Below are positions 24,421-32,823 of a stretch of 58,822 nucleotides of DNA, piece by piece. The stretch is from Candidatus Paceibacter sp. Lineage in GTDB: Bacteria > Patescibacteriota > Minisyncoccia > Phycocordibacterales > BOKC01. Under the pieces are notes generated by a model, which saw only the letters and a program-made list of their open reading frames with translations, made no database searches and had not been told where the DNA came from. Position numbers and translations under genes: made by a program. The DNA is taken from NCBI GenBank assembly GCA_020724885.1, contig DYGD01000001.1, positions 7,018-65,839 on the forward strand, given 5' to 3'. The number at the start of each line of letters is the position of its first letter. Position 1 is the first letter of the stretch.

Positions 24421-24554
24421 ATTTTTATTTAAAACTAATTATTAATTATTTGGATGTTGTTTAAAAAAACAACAAAGACCATTACACTTTTGTGTAGACA
24501 CTATCCTAACAGAAAATCTTATGGCGTCAAGCGTTTTCTGTTAACTGCCTGTTG

Positions 24555-24590
24555 ATTAAAAACTGCCCCGTCCGCAAGCGGACGGGGCAG
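24555..24590 (-). terminator. Terminator of the 24.6-kb cassette gene
   Basis: Minus strand CTGCCCCGTCCGC and GGACGGGGCAG form an 11-bp GC-rich stem followed by TTTTTAATC. It lies between the cassette stop codon and tuf, so tuf needs its own promoter or readthrough. Confidence 0.9.
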
Positions 24591-24635
24591 AGAAGGTCAG
24601 GGTGCTTGAATCTGGTACACCCAGATTCCTGGAAA

Positions 24636-25154
24636 CTAAGCGCGGAGGAACAGCCGGCAACCGGCTCTCCAAACACATTCATGTAGGTCAGACTCAGCGC
24701 CCCAGCCCCAGCCATAACCGGAGTACACACCAATCAGTCTGACACACACGACCGCAAGCGCAAGAGGGTCATCTTCAGTCAGAACTAAGAAGAGAACATG
24801 CTTAATGTTGAGGAGGAAGTGGCCAGTCACCCCATCCCACGAATCGTTCAACACATAATTCCACTGATCCACCGCGTGGCGGATCTGACTGGGGGTAAAG
24901 ATGTGTTTCTCGCGAACAACCTCCTCACCTCCGGCTGCTTCCACTATCTCGTCAATCGTCATGTCATGATCCAGAGTGTACCCCTGGAATCTCATTGCCG
25001 GGGTTTCTCCATCACGCATCCGAACGGGAAGAAGATCCCGTTGATGGAAGGGTGAACTGGGATCTACGCTCGCCGTAAGGAAAGCATCAGCCCTCGACGA
25101 GAGAGCCGGAATCTCCAGAACAAAGTCCTTGGCAACGGAGAGTGTCCCTGTCAT
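24636..25154 (-). CDS. 172-residue orphan protein between fusA and tuf (cassette gene)
   Basis: No signal or obvious membrane anchor, though a hydrophobic stretch (HVLFLVLTEDDPLALAVVCVRLIGVY, about residues 118-144) is present. I do not recognise it. An AGGAG SD lies 7 nt before the ATG. It has a strong upstream promoter, a long structured leader and a strong terminator, making it an independent unit inside the str operon. Confidence 0.7.
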   Translation of the reverse strand: MTGTLSVAKDFVLEIPALSSRADAFLTASVDPSSPFHQRDLLPVRMRDGETPAMRFQGYTLDHDMTIDEIVEAAGGEEVVREKHIFTPSQIRHAVDQWNYVLNDSWDGVTGHFLLNIKHVLFLVLTEDDPLALAVVCVRLIGVYSGYGWGWGAESDLHECVWRAGCRLFLRA

Positions 25155-25236
25155 TTTTTTCTCCTATTCTTTTATTCTTTTTGTTATGCTTCACCTCTCA
25201 CCCTTGACAACGCGCCGCAGGCCACAGGCAAAGCAT

Positions 25237-25290
25237 TTTAGATACAGCCCATAAGGGGCTAAATTTGGCAAAAACCACTTTTGGGCTGTA
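25237..25290 (-). other. Hairpin in the leader of the 24.6-kb cassette
   Basis: GGATACAGCCCA and TGGGCTGTATCT form a 12-bp stem with about a 30-nt A/T-rich interior. It lies in the middle of the roughly 170-nt leader, between the promoter (25330-25357) and the SD. Could be a regulatory structure or a remnant of an insertion end. Confidence 0.6.
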
Positions 25291-25329
25291 TCCAAGAACT
25301 TCCACGCTTCAAAGAGCAAAACTGCCTCT

Positions 25330-25357
25330 AGTATACACTAAAGCAGTGTTTTGACAA
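25330..25357 (-). promoter_or_regulatory. Promoter of the 24.6-kb cassette gene
   Basis: Minus strand TTGTCA and TATACT separated by 16 nt, 34 nt beyond the fusA stop codon. Confidence 0.7.
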
Positions 25358-25391
25358 GTTCGAAAAACCCCCTATTGGCTAGCGGCCAAAA

Positions 25392-27527
25392 TTATTTCCT
25401 CGCCTCAATAATTTCCTGCGCAACATTGGGCGGAACAATGGCGTAATGGTCAAATTCCATCATCGCCGTGCCACGACCTTCGGTCATGGAACGCAAGGAG
25501 GTGACGTAACCAAACATTTCCGAGAGCGGGACTTTGGCGACGATTGATTTCAGTTCGCCTTTATCTTCCATTGATTCAATCACACCCCTTTTTGAATTCA
25601 AACTGCCGGTAATATCACCCATAAACTTTTCCGGCACTACCACTTCAACTTTCATCACCGGTTCAAGCAAAACCGGCTTGGCGCGTTTGGCTGCTTCTTG
25701 AAAGGCCTGCGAAGCGGCGATTTTATAGGCAATTTCTGAAGAGTCAACATCGTGGTAAGAGCCGAAAGTCAGTTCGCAAGAGATGTCGGTCATCTTGTAA
25801 CCGGCAACAACCCCTCTTTCCATCGCCTCTTTGACACCCTTTTCAACTGCCGGAATGAATTCCTGCGGAATGACACCGCCCTTGATAGAATCAATAAATT
25901 CAAAGCCCTCATCTCGTTTAATATTTTTCGGCAGTTTTTCCGGCGCCGGCCCGAGTGGCTTGACATTGATTTTAACATGGCCGTATTGTCCGCGGCCGCC
26001 GGTCTGTTTGATGTATTTATTTTCAACTTCAGCAGTGCCGGTAATGGTTTCCTTATAAGCAACCTGCGGCTTGCCGACATTGGTCAGAACACCAAACTCC
26101 CTTTTCATTCGGTCTACCAAAATTTCAAGATGAAGCTCGCCCATACCCATAATGACCGTCTCACCGGTTTCCGGATCACTCTTGACTCTGAAAGTCGGGT
26201 CTTCATCAGACAACCTCTTTAATGCAATGCCCATCTTCTCCTGATCAGCTTTGGTCTTTGGCTCAACTCGAAGCGAAATAACCGGCTCCGGAAATTCTAT
26301 TTTTTCTAAAATAATCGGCTCGCTTTCATCACAAAGTGTGTCGCCGGTCTTGGCATTTTTCAAGCCAACTGCCGCTGCGATTTCTCCGGCATAGACGGTT
26401 TTAACTTCCTCTCTTTCATTGGCGTGCATTCGCAAAATCCGACCGAGCCGTTCGCGTTCGCCGGTAGTGGCATTATAAACATAAGAGCCGGCAGAAATTA
26501 TGCCCGAATAGACCCGAAAATAGGTTAATTGGCCAACATAGGGGTCGGTCTGTAATTTAAAAGCCAAAGCGGCAAAGGGTTCCTCATCGCTTGAATGTCT
26601 TTCAATCGATTCTTCGGTCTTGGGATCAATGCCTTTGATCGGTGGGACATCTGTCGGAGACGGCAAGTAGTCAACGACCGCATCCAAAACCAACTGTACC
26701 CCTTTATTCTTCAAAGCCGAACCAGTGAAAACCGGTACAATTTTATTTTCAATAACCGCCTTGCGCAAAATCCTTTTAAGATCAGCGAATGGAATCTCTT
26801 GGCCTTCAAGGTATCTACCCATCATCTCTTCATCGTTTTCAACAATTTTTTCAACCAGTTCGGAGTGGTATTTCCGGGCAAGCTCTTTATGGCTGTCAGG
26901 AATTTCAGCTTCGCGGACAGAATTGCCCATTTCTCCATCAAAGTAATAGGTCTTCATCTTGAGAACATCAATAATCGCCTCAAAGGCGCTTTCTTCGCCA
27001 ATCGGGATCTGCATTCTAACGGCGTTTTTAGTCAAACGTTTCAAAATTGATTGAAATGATTTTTCAAAACTGCCACCCATCCGGTCCAATTTGTTAATAA
27101 AACAAATTCTTGGAACTCTATACTTGTCGGCTTGTCGCCAGACGGTCTCGGATTGTGGCTCTACTCCAGCAACTCCGTCAAACACAACAACTCCACCGTC
27201 TAAGACCTTGAGCGACCGCTCTACTTCCACAGTAAAATCCACGTGTCCCGGGGTATCAATAATATTGAAACGGTGTTTCTTGCTCTGGTCTGTTTTATCT
27301 TCATAAGTCGGAACCCAAAAGCAGGTGGTCGCCGCCGAAGTGATGGTAATACCCCTTTCTTTTTCCTGCTCCATCCAATCCATAATGGCCTGACCTTCGT
27401 GAACCTCTCCGATTTTATGGGAAACTCCGGTATAAAAAAGCACCCTCTCGGAAGTAGTGGTCTTGCCAGCGTCTATGTGGGCGATAATGCCGAAATTTCT
27501 TACTTTTTCTAGTGGATAATCTCGCAT
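25392..27527 (-). CDS. fusA: Elongation factor G
   Basis: A 711-residue translocase GTPase: G1 AHIDAGKTT, switch [12 protein letters not shown]3 DTPGHVDF, G4 NKLDR, plus domains II-V ([35 protein letters not shown]). One copy only in the window. It starts 37 nt after a GxxExxY gene inserted between rpsG and fusA. Confidence 0.98.
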   Translation of the reverse strand: MRDYPLEKVRNFGIIAHIDAGKTTTSERVLFYTGVSHKIGEVHEGQAIMDWMEQEKERGITITSAATTCFWVPTYEDKTDQSKKHRFNIIDTPGHVDFTVEVERSLKVLDGGVVVFDGVAGVEPQSETVWRQADKYRVPRICFINKLDRMGGSFEKSFQSILKRLTKNAVRMQIPIGEESAFEAIIDVLKMKTYYFDGEMGNSVREAEIPDSHKELARKYHSELVEKIVENDEEMMGRYLEGQEIPFADLKRILRKAVIENKIVPVFTGSALKNKGVQLVLDAVVDYLPSPTDVPPIKGIDPKTEESIERHSSDEEPFAALAFKLQTDPYVGQLTYFRVYSGIISAGSYVYNATTGERERLGRILRMHANEREEVKTVYAGEIAAAVGLKNAKTGDTLCDESEPIILEKIEFPEPVISLRVEPKTKADQEKMGIALKRLSDEDPTFRVKSDPETGETVIMGMGELHLEILVDRMKREFGVLTNVGKPQVAYKETITGTAEVENKYIKQTGGRGQYGHVKINVKPLGPAPEKLPKNIKRDEGFEFIDSIKGGVIPQEFIPAVEKGVKEAMERGVVAGYKMTDISCELTFGSYHDVDSSEIAYKIAASQAFQEAAKRAKPVLLEPVMKVEVVVPEKFMGDITGSLNSKRGVIESMEDKGELKSIVAKVPLSEMFGYVTSLRSMTEGRGTAMMEFDHYAIVPPNVAQEIIEARK

Positions 27528-27532
27528 AAAAA

Positions 27533-27983
27533 CTAATTACAAATCTAATATAAATATACAAATTTCAACCTCTGATATTTAAAATTCTCTTGAATTTCAC
27601 CTCATCCGTCCCAAACTGTGCAATTATTCCTAGTTTTAGATTCTTGGCTTTTAAGTAACTTAGAATTTGGTCTATATTTCTTTTGCTAACTCTATTTCCT
27701 TTTTTTAATTCAAGAACAATTTTATCTTCTATCAATAAATCTAAATAATACTTTCCTATAACCTTATTCCTAAACTTCACTGGAAAGTAGACCTGTCTGT
27801 TATGTTTTATTCCATTTTCCGTTAATAAGCTTGAAACGGCTTCTTCATAAACTTTCTCCTTGTGTCCAGGACCAATCGTGTTATAAACTTCAAACAGAAA
27901 CCCAACTATTTTATAGCTCAATTCTGGATAGACCAGTTCTGAATCTTTCTTCATTTGTATATATGTATCGGATTTGTAATTGG
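27533..27983. repeat. 30-nt inverted repeats flanking the GxxExxY gene
   Basis: Left arm 27533-27562 and the reverse complement of the right arm 27954-27983 agree at 25 of 30 positions (shared core AATTACAAATC...ATATACAAA). The arms abut the coding frame 27565-27954 on both sides and could base-pair in the str mRNA. Confidence 0.75.
27565..27954 (-). CDS. GxxExxY-family PD-(D/E)XK-like protein inside the str operon
   Basis: A 129-residue protein with the GxxExxY motif in GPGHKEKVYEEAV and nuclease-like core residues in YYLDLLIEDKIVLELKK (D...ExK). Members of this family often occur inside intervening sequences of 23S rRNA genes; their activity is not established. Here it sits between rpsG and fusA, flanked precisely by inverted repeats. 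No SD precedes the ATG. The A/T-rich composition is close to that of the host genes. Confidence 0.85.
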   Translation of the reverse strand: MKKDSELVYPELSYKIVGFLFEVYNTIGPGHKEKVYEEAVSSLLTENGIKHNRQVYFPVKFRNKVIGKYYLDLLIEDKIVLELKKGNRVSKRNIDQILSYLKAKNLKLGIIAQFGTDEVKFKRILNIRG

Positions 27984-27990
27984 CTCTTCA

Positions 27991-28461
27991 TTACCATGCG
28001 AAGTGAGCAAAGGCCTTATTGGCCTCCGCCATCTTATGGGTATTTTCCCTCTTTTTTACCGCCTCGCCTTCGTTTTTGCTTGCAGAAATTATTTCATCGG
28101 ACAATCTTTCTTTCATTGGCTTACCTTTTTTATTTCTGGCTGCCTCTACAATCCATTTCATGGAAAGCGCTTGACGTCTCTCGGCCCTGACTTCTCTAGG
28201 AATTTGATAATTGGCGCCACCGATCCGACGAGACCTGACTTCCATTGAGGGCGCGGTATTTTTCAGCGCGGTCTCAAATATTTCCAAAGGATCTTCTGTT
28301 TTGGTTTTTTGGGAAAGTAAAACAAGGGTGTCGTAAACAACCTTTCTGGCAACCTCTTTCTTGCCGTCTTCCATCACATAGTTAATAAACTTCTCAACTT
28401 TCGGCGAGTCATACTTGAAATCCGGCTTTAATTTTCTTTTGTTTTTTATTTTTCTACGCAT
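27991..28461 (-). CDS. rpsG: 30S ribosomal protein uS7
   Basis: 156 residues: the [25 protein letters not shown] signature, [20 protein letters not shown] beta-hairpin and [18 protein letters not shown]. Binds the 3' major domain of 16S rRNA and represses the str operon in E. coli. Separated from rpsL by about 110 nt with repetitive ACAACCT/TACC sequence. Confidence 0.97.
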   Translation of the reverse strand: MRRKIKNKRKLKPDFKYDSPKVEKFINYVMEDGKKEVARKVVYDTLVLLSQKTKTEDPLEIFETALKNTAPSMEVRSRRIGGANYQIPREVRAERRQALSMKWIVEAARNKKGKPMKERLSDEIISASKNEGEAVKKRENTHKMAEANKAFAHFAW

Positions 28462-28574
28462 GATTTAACTTACAACCTATACCACCTCTACTACCTATAC
28501 AACCAATACCAACTACCGGTTGAATTGTGTGGATGTCGGTTTAATTGCTGTTTTTGTTGTAAAGGTTGTCAGTG

Positions 28575-28988
28575 TTAAGAGGCCTTCGGCCTCTTCGCCC
28601 CATACAAACTTCGTCCGCGTTTCCTACCCTCAACTCCGGTTGCATCCAAAACACCACGAACGATAGTATATCTTAACCCGACATCTTTTACCCTACCACC
28701 TCTCAAAACAACAACAGAATGTTCCTGGAGGGCGTGTCCGATTCCTGGAATATAAGCCGTCACCTCCATACCGTTGGTCAAACGAACCCTGGCTATTTTT
28801 CTAATAGCAGAATTTGGTTTTTTCGGGGTCTTGGTTGTCACCTTCACGCAAACCCCTCTTTTGAAGGGCGAAGGATAGTAGGCCGGCTTATTCTTAAGAA
28901 CATTAAATCCCTTGGCTAAAGCAACGGCTTTTGATTTTTTGACAATCTTTTTTCTTTTTCTCTTTACTAGCTGATTTATCGTTGGCAT
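28575..28988 (-). CDS. rpsL: 30S ribosomal protein uS12
   Basis: 137 residues: [26 protein letters not shown] with the Lys residues of the streptomycin-sensitive form (KKPNS), and [16 protein letters not shown]. First gene of the str-S10-spc string, with a consensus-like promoter just upstream. Confidence 0.97.
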   Translation of the reverse strand: MPTINQLVKRKRKKIVKKSKAVALAKGFNVLKNKPAYYPSPFKRGVCVKVTTKTPKKPNSAIRKIARVRLTNGMEVTAYIPGIGHALQEHSVVVLRGGRVKDVGLRYTIVRGVLDATGVEGRKRGRSLYGAKRPKAS

Positions 28989-29018
28989 AAATTAAAAACG
29001 CATGAAAAGCGTCCTTGA

Positions 29019-29046
29019 ATGCTATCAGAGACAGTAATATTGTCAA
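29019..29046 (-). promoter_or_regulatory. str operon promoter
   Basis: Minus strand TTGACA and TAGCAT with a 16-nt spacer and a TGA extension before the -10. It overlaps the stop codon of the upstream site-2 protease gene. The short leader contains GACGC...GCGT followed by TTTTT, a weak attenuator-like hairpin. Confidence 0.7.
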
Positions 29047-29693
29047 CTAAAAAAACGCCCCAAACCTTCCAGGCCAGACGGGCCGGTTATAAAATAGAAG
29101 AGCCAGAGAACCAGAGGAAAGATAAAACGCCAAAGCACAAAGATAAATAAAATTACAAAAATAAGACCGAACTGCTCCAAAACAAAGCGGAATCTCTGCA
29201 TATGGTAGGGCAAGATGGAAAAAAGAATTTTTGAACCATCCAGTGGCGGAATCGGCACTAAATTGAAAATTGCCAAAATTATATTAATAAAGACCACCAC
29301 GCTTGCCAAGTCATTAAAAGACATCGGCAAAACCCCCGCTACCGCATTGAACCTCACAATCAGCCCGAAAACAACAGCAATCAAAATGTTGGTCAAGGGC
29401 CCGGCGCCGGCGACAATCGCCTCGCCCCATTTTTGATTCCGCAAATTATACGGATTGTAGGGCACCGGTTTAGCCCAGCCAAAAATTATATTGGTTTGCA
29501 GAATATAGAGAAGCAGCGGAACAAAAACCGAACCAACCGGGTCTAAATGTTTTAGAGGATTTAAAGTTAGCCGCCCGGCATATTTGGCGGTCTGGTCGCC
29601 TAGCCAAAGAGCCGAGTAGCCGTGCGCCAATTCGTGCAAAACCACCGACATTATGAGAATGATTATTATAAAAATGAAATCTGCTCCGGCCAT
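29043..29693 (-). CDS. Site-2 protease family (M50) membrane metallopeptidase
   Basis: A 216-residue membrane protein with the HELAHG zinc motif near the N-terminus (within helix 1) and the third ligand region NLVPIPPLDGSKIL, plus about five hydrophobic helices. It lacks a PDZ domain and matches the small Rip2/YwhC-like subgroup of M50 rather than RseP. Such proteases cleave membrane-spanning regulators; no obvious substrate is nearby. Confidence 0.92.
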   Translation of the reverse strand: MAGADFIFIIIILIMSVVLHELAHGYSALWLGDQTAKYAGRLTLNPLKHLDPVGSVFVPLLLYILQTNIIFGWAKPVPYNPYNLRNQKWGEAIVAGAGPLTNILIAVVFGLIVRFNAVAGVLPMSFNDLASVVVFINIILAIFNLVPIPPLDGSKILFSILPYHMQRFRFVLEQFGLIFVILFIFVLWRFIFPLVLWLFYFITGPSGLEGLGRFFS

Positions 29694-29778
29694 TGTTGTT
29701 AAAAAGTAAAAAAGTAAAGAGTAAAAAGTAAATTTTTATAATATCGCTTGGACTTTTAATGAGAGTATGATAACATTA

Positions 29779-29860
29779 CCCGACACAAATTACGAATAAA
29801 AACGAATGACACCAATATTATCTTATTCGTGTAATTCGCTCAATTCGTGGATTAGTGTCG
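29779..29860. repeat. Dispersed TTCGTG motif, copy 3, inverted pair
   Basis: CGACACAAATTACGAAT on one side and ATTCGTGGATTAGTGTCG on the other, before rpmB; the two halves could form a stem. Confidence 0.6.
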
Positions 29861-29867
29861 AGTTTGT

Positions 29868-30107
29868 ATGAAAATCTGTCCAATCACAAAAAAGAAAACA
29901 ATTGTCGGTGGCGGTTATTCCAATCGCACCCGCGCCACCAAATTCAATCCGACCGGCAAATCGCCCAAACGACCGAACATCCAGCGGAAAAGAATTTATA
30001 TTCCGGAATTAAAAAAGACGGTTTCTTTGAATATCTCAACCAAAGGCCTCAAGACCATTCGCAAAAGAGGCGCTTACCAAACTCTCAAAAAAGCGGGAAT
30101 AATCTAG
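29868..30107 (+). CDS. rpmB: 50S ribosomal protein bL28
   Basis: 79 residues: MKICPITKKKTIVGGGYSNRTRATKFNPTGKSPKRPNIQRK, with the family's C-terminal basic strand (LNISTKGLKTIRKRGAY). Monocistronic. Its leader contains an inverted pair of the dispersed TTCGTG/GTGTCG repeat. Confidence 0.92.
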   Translation: MKICPITKKKTIVGGGYSNRTRATKFNPTGKSPKRPNIQRKRIYIPELKKTVSLNISTKGLKTIRKRGAYQTLKKAGII

Positions 30108-30228
30108 TAGGGTCTAGAGAATAGTCCCGACCTACGACTAAAGTTTGGGTCAAGGAACCTCGATTTTGTTTACAAAATCAGGGCCACTTTTTTACAGCAA
30201 GGACTCTCCTTGCCATATTCCTTATTAA

Positions 30229-30255
30229 AATAATGACTTACGATGTCATTATTTT
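30229..30255. repeat. TTACGAT-loop hairpin copy 3
   Basis: AAATAATGAC and GTCATTATTT around TTACGAT. It lies in the 320-nt gap 30108-30427, which also holds hairpins GATTTTG/CAAAATC and CAAGGA/TCCTTG, an A/T stretch related to 15541-15590, and the terminator of the next cassette gene. No gene seen there. Confidence 0.6.
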
Positions 30256-30340
30256 AAGATGAATTTTAGATGTTATTAATTTTAAAAATATTTCTTAAAA
30301 TTTAGAAAAAAGGGGGCTTTGGAAGTCCGGATGGTTTTTA

Positions 30341-30382
30341 TATAAAAACAGCGCTCTTCCCGGTGAACTGGGTCAAGCGCTG
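30341..30382 (-). terminator. Terminator of the 30.4-kb cassette gene
   Basis: Minus strand CAGCGCT and AGCGCTG with further inner pairing (ACCC/GGG), followed by TTTTTATA. A second palindrome GTGGACTTC/GAAGTCCAC (30395-30413) lies between it and the stop codon. Confidence 0.75.
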
Positions 30383-30427
30383 GGGTGCCGATCTGTGGAC
30401 TTCCGAAGTCCACGGGGGGGCATTGGG

Positions 30428-31156
30428 TCAGAAGACGGCTATCAAGATGGCGATCGCCATCGAGACAAGAGCCACGACGCTGAAGAAACGGAACGCCCTG
30501 ACGTCTTCTTCGTCGAAGACGGCGAAGAAGGCGCCGACGGCGGCGAGGGCGGCGGCGGCGAGGGCGAGGAGGGCGGGGAGGGCGAGGAGGGCGGGGAAGT
30601 CGGGGAAGTCGGGGAAGTCGGGGAAGGCGGCGAGGAAGGCGAGGAAGGTGGCGAGGAAGGCGAGGAAGGTGGCAGCACCTATTTTCTTGCTTTTCAGCAC
30701 GTTGCTAATAAGCAAGAGACCGAGTGAACATACCGCCAAGAGACCGAAGGGGTTGGCCTTCTCCACCTCTCGGAGAACTCTTTCCGCCTCGCTTTTCGGC
30801 GCCCGGATGTCCAAGACGTCTCCTTCTCGCACCAGGACCAGCTTGTTTTCCCTCGTCTCCGCCCATGTCCAGAGGCCGACCATCCGCTGGTCAAACACCT
30901 TCGTTCTGACCGGCAGGAAGTCCCGTTCTTCGGCGATCAACTGCTTGATCGCCTCGGGGTACTTCATTGCCTCCGGAGTAGCCGTGAGACCGGTCTCCGT
31001 GTAGGACACTTCCTCTGACTGAAATCTGACACTGCCGTCAGAGCCGACGAGAACAGGTCTCGGCTCGCTCTCTTGAGCTTGAGCCAGGACAGGGACACTT
31101 GCCACGACAAGCACCACTAGCACAGCGAGAACAGCCAGCTTACCTTCTTCTTTCAT
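30428..31156 (-). CDS. Secreted/membrane protein with hydrophobic tandem repeats (cassette gene)
   Basis: 242 residues: signal peptide (residues 1-27, cleavage near AQAQ), an extracytoplasmic region of about 100 residues (VLVGSDGSVRFQ, VLVREGDVLDIRAPKSEAERVL), a membrane helix around 140-155, then a low-complexity hydrophobic stretch (FLAFLATFLAFL, PDFPDFPDF, ALLALPALLALAAAALAA) and a final helix. The repeats are encoded by short G/C-rich tandem units. AGGAGG SD 7 nt from the ATG, consensus promoter, own terminator. Family not recognised. Confidence 0.65.
   Translation of the reverse strand: MKEEGKLAVLAVLVVLVVASVPVLAQAQESEPRPVLVGSDGSVRFQSEEVSYTETGLTATPEAMKYPEAIKQLIAEERDFLPVRTKVFDQRMVGLWTWAETRENKLVLVREGDVLDIRAPKSEAERVLREVEKANPFGLLAVCSLGLLLISNVLKSKKIGAATFLAFLATFLAFLAAFPDFPDFPDFPALLALPALLALAAAALAAVGAFFAVFDEEDVRAFRFFSVVALVSMAIAILIAVF
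30540..30675. repeat. G/C-rich short tandem repeats inside the 30.4-kb gene
   Basis: Units of 9 and 18 nt such as GGGGAAGTC (three in a row), GGCGAGGAA and GGCGAGGAGGGC encode the FLAFLA and PDF repeats on the minus strand. Prone to copy-number change. Confidence 0.8.
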
Positions 31157-31214
31157 CGTTCATTCCTCCTGTTGGGGTTGGGTCTTCTGATTTCAAATTC
31201 ACAAATCCGACCGG

Positions 31215-31242
31215 ATTATATATTAAAGTAATTTTTTGTCAA
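31215..31242 (-). promoter_or_regulatory. Promoter of the 30.4-kb cassette gene
   Basis: Perfect minus-strand consensus TTGACA and TATAAT with a 16-nt spacer. The -35 box is the first hexamer of direct-repeat copy A. Confidence 0.85.
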
Positions 31243-31358
31243 ATTTTTTGAGTGAGTGAAACTACAACCCCCGGACTTTAATTGTCCGCCCATCCGACCT
31301 AAACAAAATCGTGCCGAGGTCGTAGTTGCCAAGGGTTTTGACTCCGTTGTTTTGCAGA
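31237..31358. repeat. 122-bp direct repeat, copy A (displaced 3' end of the metallo-hydrolase gene)
   Basis: Identical to 33160-33281 except for one base (31252). It encodes, out of context, the last 32 or so residues of the ComEC-like hydrolase. It has no start and is a gene-end fragment. Confidence 0.95.
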
Positions 31359-31378
31359 AAATAAAAACAAATTTTTAA

Positions 31379-31420
31379 ATGTTAACAATTTAGCGCGAAC
31401 GTCTTGGAATTGTTAACATG
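31379..31420. repeat. 12-bp inverted repeat between copy A and the SPFH terminator
   Basis: ATGTTAACAATT and AATTGTTAACAT separated by 18 nt (TAGCGCGAACGTCTTGG region). It is the only other structure in the gap 31157-31487 besides the repeat copy, promoter and terminator. Confidence 0.7.
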
Positions 31421-31439
31421 AGAAATTAATTAAGCAATG

Positions 31440-31470
31440 AAAAACCCGCCGGATACGACCCCGGCGGGCT
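31440..31470 (-). terminator. Terminator of the SPFH cassette
   Basis: Minus strand CCCGCCGG and CCGGCGGG with an 8-nt loop followed by TTTTTCATTG. Confidence 0.85.
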
Positions 31471-31487
31471 TGGAGAGAACATGCTGG

Positions 31488-32756
31488 TTAGTTGTTGTTG
31501 CCACTGACCTCAAGGTCGAGCGCTAGATCCCTGGCTGCCTTGACAGTCAGAAGATTGATGAAGTCGAGAGCGCCACCGCCGACTGCCTGATTGAAGCCTC
31601 CGTTGCCACCCATGACGACCGACGGCACCCAGGCCCCTTGGTAACCGCGGATCGCATCAGCGAACATGCGATTGACCTCGAGATAGGCCTCCAACTTCTT
31701 GTCCAGTGCTCCATCGGCAGACATGACCAGTTCCCGCCGGCGCGCTTCGCCCTCGCCAAGCAGAATTTGCTCCTGCTTGCGCAGATCGGCAGTATCCAAG
31801 TCGAGTTTGGCGACATCGCGCCGCTGTTCGGCCTCGGTCACCGCCTGTGCCTTGAGCACTTCCTGCTTCCACTTGGCTTCGGCCGCGGCTGCCTTACCCT
31901 TCTGCTCGGCGGTGATGGCCTCCTGCTCCGCCTTCTTGGCGGTAGCAATCGCGGTCTGAACCTCCATGATTGCTTCCTGCTGCTGGCGGATCTGGCTCAG
32001 AACGTTGCCGTCGTAGGAAACTTCGTTCAAAGACAAGTTGAAGATTCTGATGCCGAAGTCGCCAAGCGGGGATTCCGCTTCGCGTCGGTAGCCGAAGTCT
32101 TGCGGCCGTTCGCTCTCCACAAGCTCCACCACCCGTACGGTCTTGGTGTGACCAGTGATCGGATCAGTGGTTCGCTCGTCCCGCGACCGGGTAGCATAAG
32201 TGCCGTACTTGATCTGATCATCGATAAGTCGCAGAAGATCGTTACGCCTCGAAGCGTACGACTCAGCGGAAGTCATCAGGGGACCAGTCATGTAGACGCT
32301 CTTCTCCACCACTGTGCGGATAAGCTGCTGCTCGATCGCCCGAGGACTGCCGTAGCGAGTGTGCAATCCTCGAAGATTGTCCTCGTCGAGCGGCATCTCC
32401 CAGGAGAGCGAGCCGGAGATGTCGGCGCTGGCGCCGTCGTTGAAGAGGACCCGAATGGCATCCTCAGCGTCAGTGCCCTGACCCTCCTTAGAGGAGAACC
32501 AGAAGTGGGCGCGCTTCGGATAAGCAGTAACATAACCGAAGCCCTGCCACTTGATGCCGGGAGTAGAGTGCCAAGTCAGCTTGCCACTGATCGGACTCTG
32601 GATGACGACAACCTCGTCGGCATCGACGTTCTCAAACAACTTGAACGCCGAAAGCGAACCAGCGATGGTCAGAACCAACGCCACAATCACCAACATGATG
32701 TGCAGGGGATTGGGGTTGGCCGGACGCTCGTCACGACTCAATCTGCTCTGACTCAT
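31488..32756 (-). CDS. SPFH/band-7 domain membrane protein (cassette gene)
   Basis: 422 residues. One membrane helix near the N-terminus (about 18-42), an SPFH/prohibitin-like domain (about 45-270, beginning DADEVVVIQSPISGKLTW), then a long Ala/Glu/Lys coiled coil (about 275-365, QEAIMEVQTAIATAKKAEQ) and a Gly/Asn-rich end. Such proteins form rings or scaffolds in membrane microdomains and often control membrane proteases. It follows a small membrane-protein gene and shares its promoter. AAGGA SD, high G+C, and a flanking direct repeat indicate recent acquisition. Confidence 0.85.
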   Translation of the reverse strand: MSQSRLSRDERPANPNPLHIMLVIVALVLTIAGSLSAFKLFENVDADEVVVIQSPISGKLTWHSTPGIKWQGFGYVTAYPKRAHFWFSSKEGQGTDAEDAIRVLFNDGASADISGSLSWEMPLDEDNLRGLHTRYGSPRAIEQQLIRTVVEKSVYMTGPLMTSAESYASRRNDLLRLIDDQIKYGTYATRSRDERTTDPITGHTKTVRVVELVESERPQDFGYRREAESPLGDFGIRIFNLSLNEVSYDGNVLSQIRQQQEAIMEVQTAIATAKKAEQEAITAEQKGKAAAAEAKWKQEVLKAQAVTEAEQRRDVAKLDLDTADLRKQEQILLGEGEARRRELVMSADGALDKKLEAYLEVNRMFADAIRGYQGAWVPSVVMGGNGGFNQAVGGGALDFINLLTVKAARDLALDLEVSGNNN

Positions 32757-32823
32757 ACTTTTCCTTTCTTCCTGTTTTGTTCGGCTGAACTTTCTTCAGA
32801 CCGAAAGTGAGTGAATGAGGATT

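Noticed and set aside
24798-25055. Plus-strand ORF opposite the 24.6-kb cassette gene
   Set aside because: No SD or promoter, whereas the minus-strand frame has both and a matching terminator.
30363-31004. 213-residue plus-strand ORF rich in Ala, Arg, Lys
   Set aside because: Low-complexity shadow of the tandem repeats in the minus-strand cassette gene; no promoter or SD of its own.
31237-31358. Pseudogene of a second complete metallo-hydrolase gene
   Set aside because: Only the final 97 coding bases plus the -35 region are present and they are virtually identical to the intact gene, so a target-end duplication is the better explanation.
31638-32810. 390-residue plus-strand ORF opposite the SPFH gene
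   Set aside because: It is the mirror of a G/C-rich gene with clear SPFH features, SD, promoter and terminator on the minus strand; the plus ORF has no recognisable domain or SD.
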